Below are positions 42,367 through 51,751 of a DNA stretch of 64,000 nt, piece by piece. Position 1 is the first letter of the stretch. Each line of letters begins with the position of its first letter. Position numbers and translations under genes: made by a program. The notes under the pieces are model-generated. The model was not told the DNA's origin. It ran no database searches and saw only the letters and a program-made list of their open reading frames with translations. Source of the stretch: JAAYDK01 sp964543935 (GTDB lineage: Bacteria > Spirochaetota > Spirochaetia > Sphaerochaetales > Sphaerochaetaceae); assembly GCA_964543935.1 (NCBI GenBank), contig CAZJAK010000003.1:1-64000 (forward strand), read 5' to 3'.

Positions 42367-45234
42367 TCATTCGGGATAACGCAACAGCTCGCGGGGTTTG
42401 CTTCCCCGTGCCGGCCCCACATACCCGTCTTCTTCCATTTGTTCCACCAAGCGGGCCGCCCGGTTGTAGCCGATCTTCAAGCGTCGTTGCAGATACGATG
42501 CCGAGGCCCCGTTGCGTTCGATGACGATCTTGAGGGCCTTCTCTTTAAGGGCTTCGTCGCTATCACCAGCGAGTTCCCCTTCATCGTCTTCATCCGATTC
42601 TTCGACTTCCTCGTCCTCGAAGAAGGCCTCGTCGAGGTAATCGGGTTCCCCTTGCGATTTAGCGAACGCGACGAGTTTTTCGACCTCGTCATCGGAGAGG
42701 AATGCGCCTTGGATGCGGATGGAGTTGGGGTTCCAACTCGAAACGAACAACATGTCGCCTTTGCCCAGTAGCTTTTCAGCCCCGACTTCGTCGATGATGA
42801 TCCGGCTGTCGATCTGGCCTGCCACCATGAAGGCGATGCGGGCCGGGATATTCGACTTGATGATGCCGGTGATCACGTTGGCGGAAGGCCGTTGGGTCGC
42901 CAGCACCAAGTGGATGCCGACAGCCCGCGACATGGCCGCCAAGCGCCCCAGCAAGGTCTCCAACTCTTTCCCGACACTGACCATCAGGTCGGCGAACTCG
43001 TCTATCACTACCACGATGTAGGGCAACTTCTCGCGGGCCAGCTTCAACTCCTGGATTTTCTTGTTGTAAGCGGTCAAATTGCGTACCGCCAATGCGTTGA
43101 GAAGCTTGTAACGCCGTTGCATCTCGTACTGGCAGAACTCGAGGGCTTTGATGGTTTTCTTGGCTTCCGTGATCACTGGAGTGAGTAGGTGGGGAATCCC
43201 GTTGTAGATCTGCAACTCGACGATCTTTGGATCGACAAGAATCATCCGGACGTCGCGGGGGGATTTCCGGTATAAAATCGAGGCGATCAACGAGTTGACG
43301 CAGACCGATTTCCCCGAGCCGGTGGCTCCCGCGATAAGCAAGTGGGGGGTTTGCGTCAAGTCGATGACGACCGGGTCTCCAGTGATTGTCCTTCCCAGCA
43401 CCATCGGGATGTTGAACGGTTTGGTATCGATCGTCGGGATCATCTCGCGGAATCCGATGATCGAACGGCTCTTGTTGGGGACCTCGATCCCCACAGCTTG
43501 CTTGCCGGGAATGGGAGCAACGATGCGGATTTGCATGGCCGCCAGACGCAACGCAATATTGTCCGCCAAGCTGGTGATGGAACTGACGCGTACTCCGGGT
43601 GCTGGAGAGACCTCGTACATGGTGACAGTCGGTCCCTTCACGATATTGGCCAACGAGGCATCCACCCGGAATTGCGACAACGTGTCGATCAGGCTGTCAC
43701 CCGCCTTGCGGGTTGCCTCGTCGATTTCGGTCGAATGGTCGGGATACTCCACCAGCAGGTCGCTTGGTGGGAAATCGTAGCTCAGTTTGCTTCGGCTGAG
43801 CAGGGCATTCAATCCGGCATTGCTCGACACGAGACCGGCAATGCCGGCGGCAAGCTCCAGGTCGTCCTCAACCTCAAGCTCGGGTTGCGGAATTTCTGTG
43901 CTCACGGGAACCGCTTGTGCTGCTGTCTTCGAGCACTCTTGCGGCATGTCTTGGTTTTCCACACCAGGCTGCGTTCCAGGAGCGCTTTGTCGGTCCTGTG
44001 CCAGGACAACCTCCGCTTCTTCCTTCTTAATGTGCGGAAGGGCGCTGGGGACGGTCACCCGGTCGGTCACGGCATCCTCGGCCAATCGCTTGCGCAAGCT
44101 CTCAAGCGCATCGTACGGTGTCCGTTTGGCGTTACTTTTCAGCGGTGTATCGTCGGGTTTTTCATCTTCTTCAACCGGGGTCTCGGTCAGTACGACCGAA
44201 TCCGCCATTATCCGCACGCTCCCGACAAACACTTTATTGCCGGATGCATCGGAGGATACGCTTGATTGCGGCGATTGTTCTGGGAGGGCGGTATGCGCAT
44301 CGACTTCCTCGGGTTCTGGACTCTGTACATCCTTGGACGAGTGGTTTTTCCGCCCGATGGTGACAAGCGGAGCCATTTCGGGAATTTTCGGAAACACCAA
44401 CGGTGCATCAGGGTCGATGTATCGCGAGCTGTCGGTGCGTGGATCGACCATTGCAGTTGCTGTATCGTCCAGAGTTTCCGGTTGACGTGGAACGGTCACC
44501 ACCGCCTCTTCGGCGGTCTCTCGTTGTTCGGCCTCACGACGGGTGCGTTCTTGCTTGAGCAGCGCTTTCCTCTGACGTCGGGCTGCACGGATTTCCCGCT
44601 TGGTCGGCTCAGGGACCTCTTTGAGCGGTTCTTGGGCAGCCCCCTCTTGCGGGGGGACAGCCGGTTCATCGGCTACGGGTTCCTGCTCTTGTATGGCTTG
44701 ATCCCGTTTGGCCTTGGCTTGCTCACGCCTGAGTTTTTTCAGATAGAGCTTACGGCGATGAATGGCAACATAACTGAAGAGGATCAAGAGGACGATCTCC
44801 AGCAACAGGCAAAGACCGAACAACACATGGACCAAAGTGAGGTTGGGAGTCGCTGCCAGTTCAGCTAGAAAGGCCGGCTTGATGGTGGTTGGATCAAGGT
44901 TCCGGTGGGTATAAAATCGTGAGTACAACAATACTGTGGCGTACATCCCCGTCAAGTAAGGAAGCAACCACCACCAATGCACCATCCGTTTGCGGACCGC
45001 GAGGATCACGATGGATCCCACCAACAGGAACACAGCAATAACGACCAACGAACCATTGGGACCGAACATCAACCATCCAACCCGTTCGCGGATGAACGAT
45101 GCTGCCGGTTCCAACAACGATGCGCCTGCATTTTCCGGTAGGATATGGAAGCCCACTGCGGCCATGACAGCCGCCAAAACGGCTGTAACCAAAAACGTAA
45201 TGGCCACTATGATCGGTAAAGCACGCAATCTCAC
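42367..45234 (-). CDS. ftsK: DNA translocase FtsK/SpoIIIE
   Basis: 955 residues. Four N-terminal membrane helices (residues about 5-160), a linker rich in Glu, Pro and charged residues (about 165-470), then the motor with Walker A (AGATGSGKSVCVNSL), Walker B (IVVVIDEFADLM) and QRPSANVITG. The C-terminal gamma winged helix (NGASASYLQRRLKIGYNRAARLVEQMEEDGYVG) reads KOPS-like sites. GTG start with AGGGGG upstream. It moves chromosome termini at division. Confidence 0.95.
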   Translation of the reverse strand: MRLRALPIIVAITFLVTAVLAAVMAAVGFHILPENAGASLLEPAASFIRERVGWLMFGPNGSLVVIAVFLLVGSIVILAVRKRMVHWWWLLPYLTGMYATVLLYSRFYTHRNLDPTTIKPAFLAELAATPNLTLVHVLFGLCLLLEIVLLILFSYVAIHRRKLYLKKLRREQAKAKRDQAIQEQEPVADEPAVPPQEGAAQEPLKEVPEPTKREIRAARRQRKALLKQERTRREAEQRETAEEAVVTVPRQPETLDDTATAMVDPRTDSSRYIDPDAPLVFPKIPEMAPLVTIGRKNHSSKDVQSPEPEEVDAHTALPEQSPQSSVSSDASGNKVFVGSVRIMADSVVLTETPVEEDEKPDDTPLKSNAKRTPYDALESLRKRLAEDAVTDRVTVPSALPHIKKEEAEVVLAQDRQSAPGTQPGVENQDMPQECSKTAAQAVPVSTEIPQPELEVEDDLELAAGIAGLVSSNAGLNALLSRSKLSYDFPPSDLLVEYPDHSTEIDEATRKAGDSLIDTLSQFRVDASLANIVKGPTVTMYEVSPAPGVRVSSITSLADNIALRLAAMQIRIVAPIPGKQAVGIEVPNKSRSIIGFREMIPTIDTKPFNIPMVLGRTITGDPVVIDLTQTPHLLIAGATGSGKSVCVNSLIASILYRKSPRDVRMILVDPKIVELQIYNGIPHLLTPVITEAKKTIKALEFCQYEMQRRYKLLNALAVRNLTAYNKKIQELKLAREKLPYIVVVIDEFADLMVSVGKELETLLGRLAAMSRAVGIHLVLATQRPSANVITGIIKSNIPARIAFMVAGQIDSRIIIDEVGAEKLLGKGDMLFVSSWNPNSIRIQGAFLSDDEVEKLVAFAKSQGEPDYLDEAFFEDEEVEESDEDDEGELAGDSDEALKEKALKIVIERNGASASYLQRRLKIGYNRAARLVEQMEEDGYVGPARGSKPRELLRYPE

Positions 45235-45258
45235 TACCGGAACCCCCTTGCACCGTTC

Positions 45259-46077
45259 TCAACGAACCATTACGAGCGTAATGATGGCCACAATGCCCAA
45301 GTACAGGCTGAAATACCACAACTTGGCTTTTTCCACCATCCACAACAACACCTTGATCGCCACCAAACCAGTGGCGAAAGCCGCCACGGCAGCGACAGCT
45401 GTCTCGAAGCCGGTGAACAGGGATGCCGTCCCGCCTGAAGCCTCCGTAGCCAAAGACAACACCAAGGCTCCGGCGATGGCGGGTATGGCCAAGATGAAAG
45501 CGAAGCTACCGGCAGCTTTACGATCCAAACCACCCCACAAGGAAGCCGACAAGGTGGCCCCGGATCGAGAAATACCAGCCAAAGTTCCCAATCCTTGACT
45601 AAAACCAACCAAGATTGCCGTCTTCCATCCGATGACCCCGAGGGATTTCGTACCCTTGGCAAAACCAGTGGTCGCCAACAACAGGGCGGTTGCCAACATA
45701 GCGAGTGCAACACCCCGGACACCGTACTCATCTACCTCGGCGGCACGGAAAACCAAGGCGAGTGCAACGGTTACGACCGTGGCAAGCACCACCGCCACGA
45801 TGAACCGCAGGTTCCCCGCATCGCTCTCATCCGCTTTGCCCATCGTGAAGCGAAGCAATGATTGCAGCAATGTACCGATCAATTTCCGGTAATGGATGCA
45901 GACGACCAACAACGTGGCTACATGGAGCATTACGTCGAACAACAACGAGACTTCAGGCAAGTCCATCATGTGGCGGACCAAGACCAAGTGCCCCGAACTC
46001 GAAACAGGCAAGAACTCGGTGGCTCCTTGCACGATTCCCAAAATGATTACTTGTATCAACGAACCATTAGCTTCCAT
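45259..46077 (-). CDS. uppP: Undecaprenyl-diphosphatase UppP (BacA)
   Basis: Recycles the lipid carrier of peptidoglycan synthesis. The 272-residue protein has about eight membrane helices, the motif GATEFLPVSSSGH near the N-terminus and the second active-site segment GISRSGATLSASL. ATG 46077 (MEANGSLIQVIILG) has GGAG upstream and fits the family, so the longer reading frame is not used. It lies between rsmG and ftsK in the housekeeping block. Confidence 0.95.
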   Translation of the reverse strand: MEANGSLIQVIILGIVQGATEFLPVSSSGHLVLVRHMMDLPEVSLLFDVMLHVATLLVVCIHYRKLIGTLLQSLLRFTMGKADESDAGNLRFIVAVVLATVVTVALALVFRAAEVDEYGVRGVALAMLATALLLATTGFAKGTKSLGVIGWKTAILVGFSQGLGTLAGISRSGATLSASLWGGLDRKAAGSFAFILAIPAIAGALVLSLATEASGGTASLFTGFETAVAAVAAFATGLVAIKVLLWMVEKAKLWYFSLYLGIVAIITLVMVR

Positions 46078-46090
46078 CGCCACGCTCCAC

Positions 46091-46801
46091 TTACCTAGTA
46101 TACTCCATGCAACGACGTTCAAGCACCCACAGATGGCGGGGAGCTTCGAGGAACGGCACGTTCAACGGGATGATCGTACTGCCCCATGCCGAACCGGCGT
46201 CCGTCCCTTTTGCGGCATGCAACGTTCCCAGGACGTACAGTTCTTCGTCCAGCGCCTCCCGACGGCCTTTGTAGGCACAGATGAGACCCCCGGGGGCAGT
46301 GATGGCCGACAACTCGTCGATCATCGTCTGCAAGGGGTGGACAGCCCGCAAGACCACGCAGTCAAATTGTTGCTTGACCGCCGAGACATCCATCTCTAGA
46401 ACCTTCACACGGTCGAAAAGGTTGCAAACTGCACAAGCATTGCGCAGAAAACCGCAACGACGCCCCGATCGTTCGATCAGCGTGAAACGAAAGTGCGGCA
46501 ATGCCAATGCCAACGGAATGCCGGGGAAACCGGCACCCGAGCCTACATCGCAGGCAGCAGGAGCAATCCAGTGACGCTCGCTAGCCAATCGCTGCAACTC
46601 AGGAGCCCCTGTCAACGAATCGAGCAGGTGTTTGACCACCAGTTCCTCTCCCTCGGCACCAACTAACTTCATAGTCGGATTGAACAAGGTGAGTTCCTTG
46701 AGAAACGCGGCGAACTGCCCGGTCTGAGCATCGTCGAGCGGCATACCAATCTGTCGGGCACCGTCGACGAGCAAGCCCAGCTGACGCTCAAGCATCGACA
46801 T
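46091..46801 (-). CDS. rsmG: 16S rRNA (guanine527-N7)-methyltransferase RsmG
   Basis: A 236-residue SAM-dependent methyltransferase with CDVGSGAGFPGIPLALALPHFRFTLIERSGRRCGFLRN, the SAM-binding region, and LLDSLTGAPEL before it. The start (MSMLERQLG) has GGGAG eight bases upstream and overlaps the mnmG 3' end by 14 bases. The gidA-gidB pairing is conserved widely in bacteria. Loss of this enzyme gives low-level streptomycin resistance in other species. Confidence 0.94.
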   Translation of the reverse strand: MSMLERQLGLLVDGARQIGMPLDDAQTGQFAAFLKELTLFNPTMKLVGAEGEELVVKHLLDSLTGAPELQRLASERHWIAPAACDVGSGAGFPGIPLALALPHFRFTLIERSGRRCGFLRNACAVCNLFDRVKVLEMDVSAVKQQFDCVVLRAVHPLQTMIDELSAITAPGGLICAYKGRREALDEELYVLGTLHAAKGTDAGSAWGSTIIPLNVPFLEAPRHLWVLERRCMEYTR

Positions 46802-48611
46802 CGGACGATCTCCCTTGATGGCGCAGCCTGACCATGAGGATCGCCAAATCTCCGGTACGAACGCCTGAAATCCGGCCGGCTTGCCCCACTGAGGCCGGTT
46901 GCACCGCCTTGAGTTTCTCGCGGGCTTCGGTCGACAACCCATCGACGCGATCGTAATCGAATCCGGCCGGTATCGCGATACGTTCCATGCGAACGAACCG
47001 GTCGACCTGACGGTCCTGGCGACGGATATAGCCTTCGTACTTTACATCCAAATTAGCTTGATAGCGCACGGTAGCCTCGAAATTGGCCAACGCCGGTATT
47101 TCGGAAGCCAAATCATCGATGGTGATCTCTGGCTTGCGTAGCAGCTCGATACCGGTACGTCCTTCGATTCTGGTTGCGGCCAATAACTCCTTGACTGCCG
47201 AGATATTGTGCAATTTTTCGATCAAACGTTCCATGGCCTCGCTCGAGTGCAGACCAATGGCGAAACCTTTCGGAGTAAGCCGTTGATCCGAAGTATCGTG
47301 GCGCAAATTCAAGCGGTACTCGGCCCGCGATGTGAACATGCGGTAGGGTTCCTTGGTTCCTTTGGTCACCAAATCATCGATCAGCACCCCGGTGTATGCT
47401 TCGGTACGGGCCAAGATCAGTGGTGGTTCGCCCCTGAGGGCCAAAGCGGCATTGATGCCGGCCATCAGTCCTTGACAAGCCGCCTCCTCGTAGCCACTGG
47501 TGCCGTTAGTCTGACCGGCCACAAACAGACGCTTGATCCGTTTGGTTTCCAACGAAAGGGACAGTTGCATCGGATCAAGGTAATCGTATTCCACAGCATA
47601 GGCCGGGCGCATGATTTCGGCGTGTCCGAGTCCGGCAATCGAATGGATGAAGGCCGCCTGCACGTCTTCGGGCAACGAAGACGACAATCCGTTCAAGTAC
47701 ATTTCCTCGCTGCCGACCCCTTCCGGTTCCACGAATATTTGATGCCGGTCGCGATCGGGAAACCGTACGACTTTGTCTTCGATCGAGGGGCAGTAACGGG
47801 GACCGCGCCCGACGATTTTACCGCCGTACAATGGCGAGCGATGGATGTTGGCCCGGATGATCGCATGGGTGGTCTCATTGGTCCAGGTGATATGGCAATC
47901 GAGCGACGGCCGTTCAACCGCCGGATAATCGAACGAGAACGGTAACATCGGCAGGTCGCCCGGTTGCACGAGCATGGCTTCGAAATCCAAACTCGATTGT
48001 CTGACTCGGGCAGGTGTGCCTGTCTTGAGCCGGCCGACCGTGAAGCCTTTGGCCCGCAAGGCCGTACCCAAACCGACCGCAGCGGGTTCACCCAAACGTC
48101 CCGACGGCGCATCGTATTCACCGATGAAAATCCTTGCCTCCATGAAAGTGCCGGTGGTGAGCACAACCGTCTTTGCGCTGATACGATGGCCTCGTTCGGT
48201 CACCACACCGCACACAACACTTCCATTTTCTTCTGTAAGGATATCGGTGACGGTATCCTGAAACAGTGCCAAACCATGTTGCGCCTCGAGGGTCTGCTTG
48301 GCATTGCGGTGGTAGGTGAACTTGTCGGCTTGGGCTCGCGGGGCTTGCACGGCCGGACCGCGATGACGGTTCAAGATGCGGTATTGGATCATGGACTTGT
48401 CGATCAAATGTCCCATCTCGCCGCCGAGGGCATCGACCTCCCGCACAAGATTCCCTTTCGAGAGTCCACCCACGGCCGGATTGCACGACAACCGGCCGAT
48501 GGCATCTAAGCTTTGTGTGATGATGAGGGTGGAACACCCCATGCGGGCAAGCGCTAAAGCGGCCTCGATGCCGGCATGCCCCGCCCCTATGACGATTGCA
48601 TCGTAATCCAT
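46788..48611 (-). CDS. mnmG: tRNA uridine-5-carboxymethylaminomethyl modification protein MnmG
   Basis: 607 residues. FAD-binding motif VIGAGHAGIEAALALARMG at the N-terminus, GGLSKGNLVREVDALGGEMG, and the C-terminal helical domain that binds MnmE (EAREKLKAVQPASVGQAGRISGV). With MnmE it makes the cmnm5 modification on wobble uridines. It starts right after the mnmE stop, so the two partners are produced from one message. Confidence 0.96.
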   Translation of the reverse strand: MDYDAIVIGAGHAGIEAALALARMGCSTLIITQSLDAIGRLSCNPAVGGLSKGNLVREVDALGGEMGHLIDKSMIQYRILNRHRGPAVQAPRAQADKFTYHRNAKQTLEAQHGLALFQDTVTDILTEENGSVVCGVVTERGHRISAKTVVLTTGTFMEARIFIGEYDAPSGRLGEPAAVGLGTALRAKGFTVGRLKTGTPARVRQSSLDFEAMLVQPGDLPMLPFSFDYPAVERPSLDCHITWTNETTHAIIRANIHRSPLYGGKIVGRGPRYCPSIEDKVVRFPDRDRHQIFVEPEGVGSEEMYLNGLSSSLPEDVQAAFIHSIAGLGHAEIMRPAYAVEYDYLDPMQLSLSLETKRIKRLFVAGQTNGTSGYEEAACQGLMAGINAALALRGEPPLILARTEAYTGVLIDDLVTKGTKEPYRMFTSRAEYRLNLRHDTSDQRLTPKGFAIGLHSSEAMERLIEKLHNISAVKELLAATRIEGRTGIELLRKPEITIDDLASEIPALANFEATVRYQANLDVKYEGYIRRQDRQVDRFVRMERIAIPAGFDYDRVDGLSTEAREKLKAVQPASVGQAGRISGVRTGDLAILMVRLRHQGRSSDVDA

Positions 48612-48612
48612 A

Positions 48613-49983
48613 TCATTTCCCTACGCAGAATCCGCTGAAGATCCTGTCCAAGATGTCATCGGAAGCCACCTCACCGGTCAGGCTTCCCAAGGCATCGACA
48701 GCTTCACTGAGATCGAGTGCCACGATATCCAAAGGAACAGCCGAACGGGCGAAGTTGACGGCCGAGTCTATCGCTTGAAGCGCGCGCTCAACCGCATCGT
48801 GTTGCCGTTGCGATTCGATGACCACATCGGCGCTCTCGGTACTCAAGCGGTCCAGTTTCAACCGCCGGGCCATCTCTTCGAGCAATGCCACCATGCCCGA
48901 TCCGGTTTTGGCACTGATTGCAATGCTGCCGGCCGGGGCATGCTCTCGGACGGCGACATCGGCCTTGTTCCACACCACGATGCAGCGCTTGTCGTCCATC
49001 AAGCGCTTGACTGCCTCGCTGGCATGCCTGATTTCGGTTCCATCGATCATCAACAGGATGAGGTCGGCTTGGTCGAGCAAAAGAGCGGTGCGGTGGATCC
49101 CCTCCTTCTCGACGGAGTCGGAGGCTTGCTCACGCAAACCGGCCGTATCGTACAAACGGACGGGGATTCCTGCGACCGTCATGGCCGCTTCGATGAAGTC
49201 GCGGGTGGTACCGTGCTGATCGGAAACGATCGACCGCTCTTGGCGGAGCAACAGGTTGAACAAGGTCGACTTGCCGGCGTTGGTCGATCCAGCAATCACG
49301 ACCTTGGCCCCTTGCGCGTAGAGCTTGCCGACGTGGTAGGTGGCCGCCAGTGCTTCAAGTCGCTCTTTGGCTTGGGCCAACCGGTCGAACGGGAAATCGA
49401 ACTGGTCGGGCAATTCGTCCTCGGCGTAGTCGAGTTGGACTTCCACCGCTGCCAACACATCAAGCACGGCTTGTTTGATCGCTTCGATTCTGGCAAACAA
49501 GGCCCCTTCAAGACGATTCAATGCCAAAGCACGGGCTGTGTTCGACCTGGAAGCCACTATTTCTCGTACAGCCTCCGCTTGGGTCAAATCCATCCTACCG
49601 TGCATGAAGGCTCGGAACGTGAACTCCCCGGGTGCGGCCGGGCGCATACCGGCGTGTTCGAGCAAGGCTAAAATCTGCTCGATTCCGATCGTGCTGCCAT
49701 GCACCGACAGCTCGGCACTCTCCTCGCCGGTGTAACCGCGACCGTCTTTGAACAAGGCCACCACCACTTCATCGACATGGGCAGCCGAAAGCGGATCCAC
49801 GAGAAAGCCGTGGACCAAGCTGTGCGAGGGAGCCTTGTGCAATGCATTCGGTCGGTCGAACAGCGTAGCTAAGCGGTCAAGCGAACCTTCGCCTGAAATC
49901 CTGATCACGGCAAGGGCGCTGTTGCCCCACGGGGTCGCCAGAGCATAGATGATGTCTTTGGTGTCGTATACATCCGTTTCCAC
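48613..49983 (-). CDS. mnmE: tRNA modification GTPase MnmE
   Basis: 456 residues. The N-terminal folate-binding domain (DIIYALATPWGNSALAVIRISG), a G domain with P-loop GSTNAGKSTLFN, DTAGLRE and NKAD, and the C-terminal CVGK motif expected for the catalytic Cys. The only start that fits is GTG 49983, which has no Shine-Dalgarno sequence. A promoter -10 ends seven bases before it, so the mRNA probably starts at or next to the GTG. Confidence 0.95.
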   Translation of the reverse strand: METDVYDTKDIIYALATPWGNSALAVIRISGEGSLDRLATLFDRPNALHKAPSHSLVHGFLVDPLSAAHVDEVVVALFKDGRGYTGEESAELSVHGSTIGIEQILALLEHAGMRPAAPGEFTFRAFMHGRMDLTQAEAVREIVASRSNTARALALNRLEGALFARIEAIKQAVLDVLAAVEVQLDYAEDELPDQFDFPFDRLAQAKERLEALAATYHVGKLYAQGAKVVIAGSTNAGKSTLFNLLLRQERSIVSDQHGTTRDFIEAAMTVAGIPVRLYDTAGLREQASDSVEKEGIHRTALLLDQADLILLMIDGTEIRHASEAVKRLMDDKRCIVVWNKADVAVREHAPAGSIAISAKTGSGMVALLEEMARRLKLDRLSTESADVVIESQRQHDAVERALQAIDSAVNFARSAVPLDIVALDLSEAVDALGSLTGEVASDDILDRIFSGFCVGK

Positions 49984-49990
49984 TCCAACG

Positions 49991-50019
49991 AGTATACTTA
50001 AGTGGCCCGGCAGTGTCCA
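49991..50019 (-). promoter_or_regulatory. Promoter of mnmE and the housekeeping block (leaderless arrangement)
   Basis: Minus strand: TGGACA (50019-50014), 17 bases, TATACT (49996-49991), then CGTTGGA and GTG. Five of six -35 positions and five of six -10 positions match consensus. The start point should fall on or beside the start codon. Confidence 0.7.
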
Positions 50020-50046
50020 TGACAGGACCCTGTGGTGCTCGCTTCC

Positions 50047-50075
50047 TTTACAAAACGGCCCTGTCCCGCTACTAT
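50047..50075 (+). promoter_or_regulatory. Promoter of epmA (leaderless arrangement)
   Basis: TTTACA (50047-50052), 17 bases, TACTAT (50070-50075), six bases, ATG at 50082. No Shine-Dalgarno sequence lies before the ATG. It is divergent from the mnmE promoter, with 27 bases between the -35 elements. Confidence 0.6.
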
Positions 50076-50081
50076 CGGCGC

Positions 50082-51065
50082 ATGGACATCCAAGCAATCG
50101 AAGGGCGCAGCGACCTCATGCAAGCGATGCGCGACTGGTTCAGGACGCATGCCTACCTCGAAGTCTCCACACCGACGTTGGCGACCGATTTGATCCCCGA
50201 GCCGACCATCCAAAATTTTTCCACGACCTTGGTCAGCGAATTCCTCGGCGATCGTGAATTCTATTTGATCCCCTCCCCCGAAATCCACATGAAAAACATC
50301 ATTGCCGAGACCAAGCGCAGCATCTATCAATTTTCCCGTTGCTTCCGCAACAGCGAGCAAGTCGGCAACCTCCACAATCCCGAATTCACCATGCTCGAAT
50401 ATTACACGATGGGAGCTGATGACGAAGACTCGATCGGCATCACCGAGGAATTGTTGGCAGCCACAGCACTGCCCGGCACACCACAGGAGGTCAAACCCCC
50501 GTTTCGGAGGATGACAGTGGCCGAAGCTTGCCGGACGTATGCCGGATTCGATCTTGCCCGCAACCAAAATCCTGCCGACCTGAGGTCAGTAGCGAAGGGT
50601 TTGGGGCTTCAGACACCACCGGGCGGGGAGAGTTGGGAGGACACCTTCAACCGGATCTTCCTCAATGTTGTCGAGCCCAACCTCCCGCAAGAACGCCCGC
50701 TGGTCTTGCAAGACTACCCCATGCAGATCGAGTGCTTGGCACGGCGCAAGGGCAAGAGTCCTTATCGACGCCGTTGGGAGTTGTACATGCAGGGAGTCGA
50801 GGTGGCCAATTGTTATGATGAGGAGACCGATACCGCCATCATCGCCGACTATTACCGCCGTCAATCGGCCGTGTTGGCCGCACAACGAGCCGGCAGCCCG
50901 GCCGTGATTCCCGATACCGATCCCTCATTCGCCACGATGTTCGGCCCATCGTATCCGTCATGCTCGGGAGTGGCGCTAGGATTCGACCGTTTGCTCATGC
51001 TCCAATTGGGGCGCAAGAGTCTGAGGGGGGTGATTTTATTTTCACTTTCCGATATACTCGGCTGA
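50082..51065 (+). CDS. epmA: EF-P lysyl-transferase EpmA (GenX/PoxA)
   Basis: Attaches lysine (ideally beta-lysine) to elongation factor P. A 327-residue class II lysyl-tRNA-synthetase-like catalytic core without an anticodon-binding domain, with the motif 2 region (QFSRCFRNSEQVGNLHNPEFTMLEYY) and motif 3 GVALGFDRLLMLQLG. It is followed 56 bases later by efp, and an epmB-like gene is 1.6 kb away. The chosen ATG gives the usual N-terminus, and the same ORF extends 23 codons upstream without support. Confidence 0.94.
   Translation: MDIQAIEGRSDLMQAMRDWFRTHAYLEVSTPTLATDLIPEPTIQNFSTTLVSEFLGDREFYLIPSPEIHMKNIIAETKRSIYQFSRCFRNSEQVGNLHNPEFTMLEYYTMGADDEDSIGITEELLAATALPGTPQEVKPPFRRMTVAEACRTYAGFDLARNQNPADLRSVAKGLGLQTPPGGESWEDTFNRIFLNVVEPNLPQERPLVLQDYPMQIECLARRKGKSPYRRRWELYMQGVEVANCYDEETDTAIIADYYRRQSAVLAAQRAGSPAVIPDTDPSFATMFGPSYPSCSGVALGFDRLLMLQLGRKSLRGVILFSLSDILG
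51053..51058 (+). promoter_or_regulatory. -10 of an efp promoter inside the epmA 3' end
   Basis: TATACT at 51053-51058 with GTGATT at 51030-51035 (17-base spacer, 3 of 6 in the -35). It would give efp its own message with a leader of about 57 bases. GCGCCGGC pairs imperfectly with GCCGAGCGC within 51081-51101 to form a small hairpin. Confidence 0.45.
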
Positions 51066-51121
51066 TGTTGTGATTCCTGGTGCGCCGGCTGTCGCCGAGC
51101 GCCTACATATAAGAGGTTTGT

Positions 51122-51685
51122 ATGATTAAAGCTGGTCAAATCGACAAGGGAACAGCACTGCTGATCAAAGGGCAGCCGTTCATCTGCGTGGAAAGGGAAT
51201 TCGTGAATCCCGGCAAGGGGTCTGCTTTCGTCCGTCTCAAGCTCAAGAGCCCTTCGACCGGGCAGACGTTGCGCGAAACCATGAAGTCGCAGGACAACGC
51301 CGAGGACATCACTGTTGAGGATCGTGACTGCCAATACCTGTACAACGACGGTGAAAATTTCCACTTCATGATGACCGAGACCTACGAGCAGATCGAGATC
51401 CCCATGGCCACCTTCGAAGATTACCAATACATCATGAAAGATGGCGAAACCTACCGGGTCACATTCTGGGAGCACACTCCGCTGGACATCCAAGTTCCCT
51501 CGAAAGTCATCTTCACTGTTGCCGAAGCCGAGGAAGCCATCAAGGGCGACACCGTCACCGGAGCCACCAAAATGGTCACCACCGAAACCGGACTGAAGGT
51601 CCGAGTCCCCATTTTCATCAAGCAAGGCGAGAAAATCTTGGTCAACACAGAAAGCAAGGAGTACTTGGAACGGGTCAACAAATGA
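51122..51685 (+). CDS. efp: Translation elongation factor P
   Basis: Relieves ribosome stalling at polyproline. 187 residues in three beta-barrel domains. The modified loop is NPGKGSAFVR with Lys32 in the position of E. coli Lys34. The C-terminal domain ends LVNTESKEYLERVNK. AAGAGG precedes the ATG. The Lys, EpmA next door and an epmB-like gene nearby agree with beta-lysylation. The Pro-rich protein at 55338-56546 is a plausible client. Confidence 0.96.
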   Translation: MIKAGQIDKGTALLIKGQPFICVEREFVNPGKGSAFVRLKLKSPSTGQTLRETMKSQDNAEDITVEDRDCQYLYNDGENFHFMMTETYEQIEIPMATFEDYQYIMKDGETYRVTFWEHTPLDIQVPSKVIFTVAEAEEAIKGDTVTGATKMVTTETGLKVRVPIFIKQGEKILVNTESKEYLERVNK

Positions 51686-51702
51686 CTGTTCGAGACTATG
51701 CA

Positions 51703-51738
51703 AGAAAGAGACTGGTTTTCACACCAGTCTTTTTCTTT
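51703..51738. terminator. Terminator after efp, possibly bidirectional
   Basis: AGACTGG (51709-51715), an eight-base loop, CCAGTCT (51724-51730), followed by TTTTCTTTT. A-rich sequence on the other side (AAGAAAG) gives a T-run on the minus strand too, so it may also end the convergent araC transcript. Confidence 0.8.
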
Positions 51739-51751
51739 TGATGCTGTTCCT

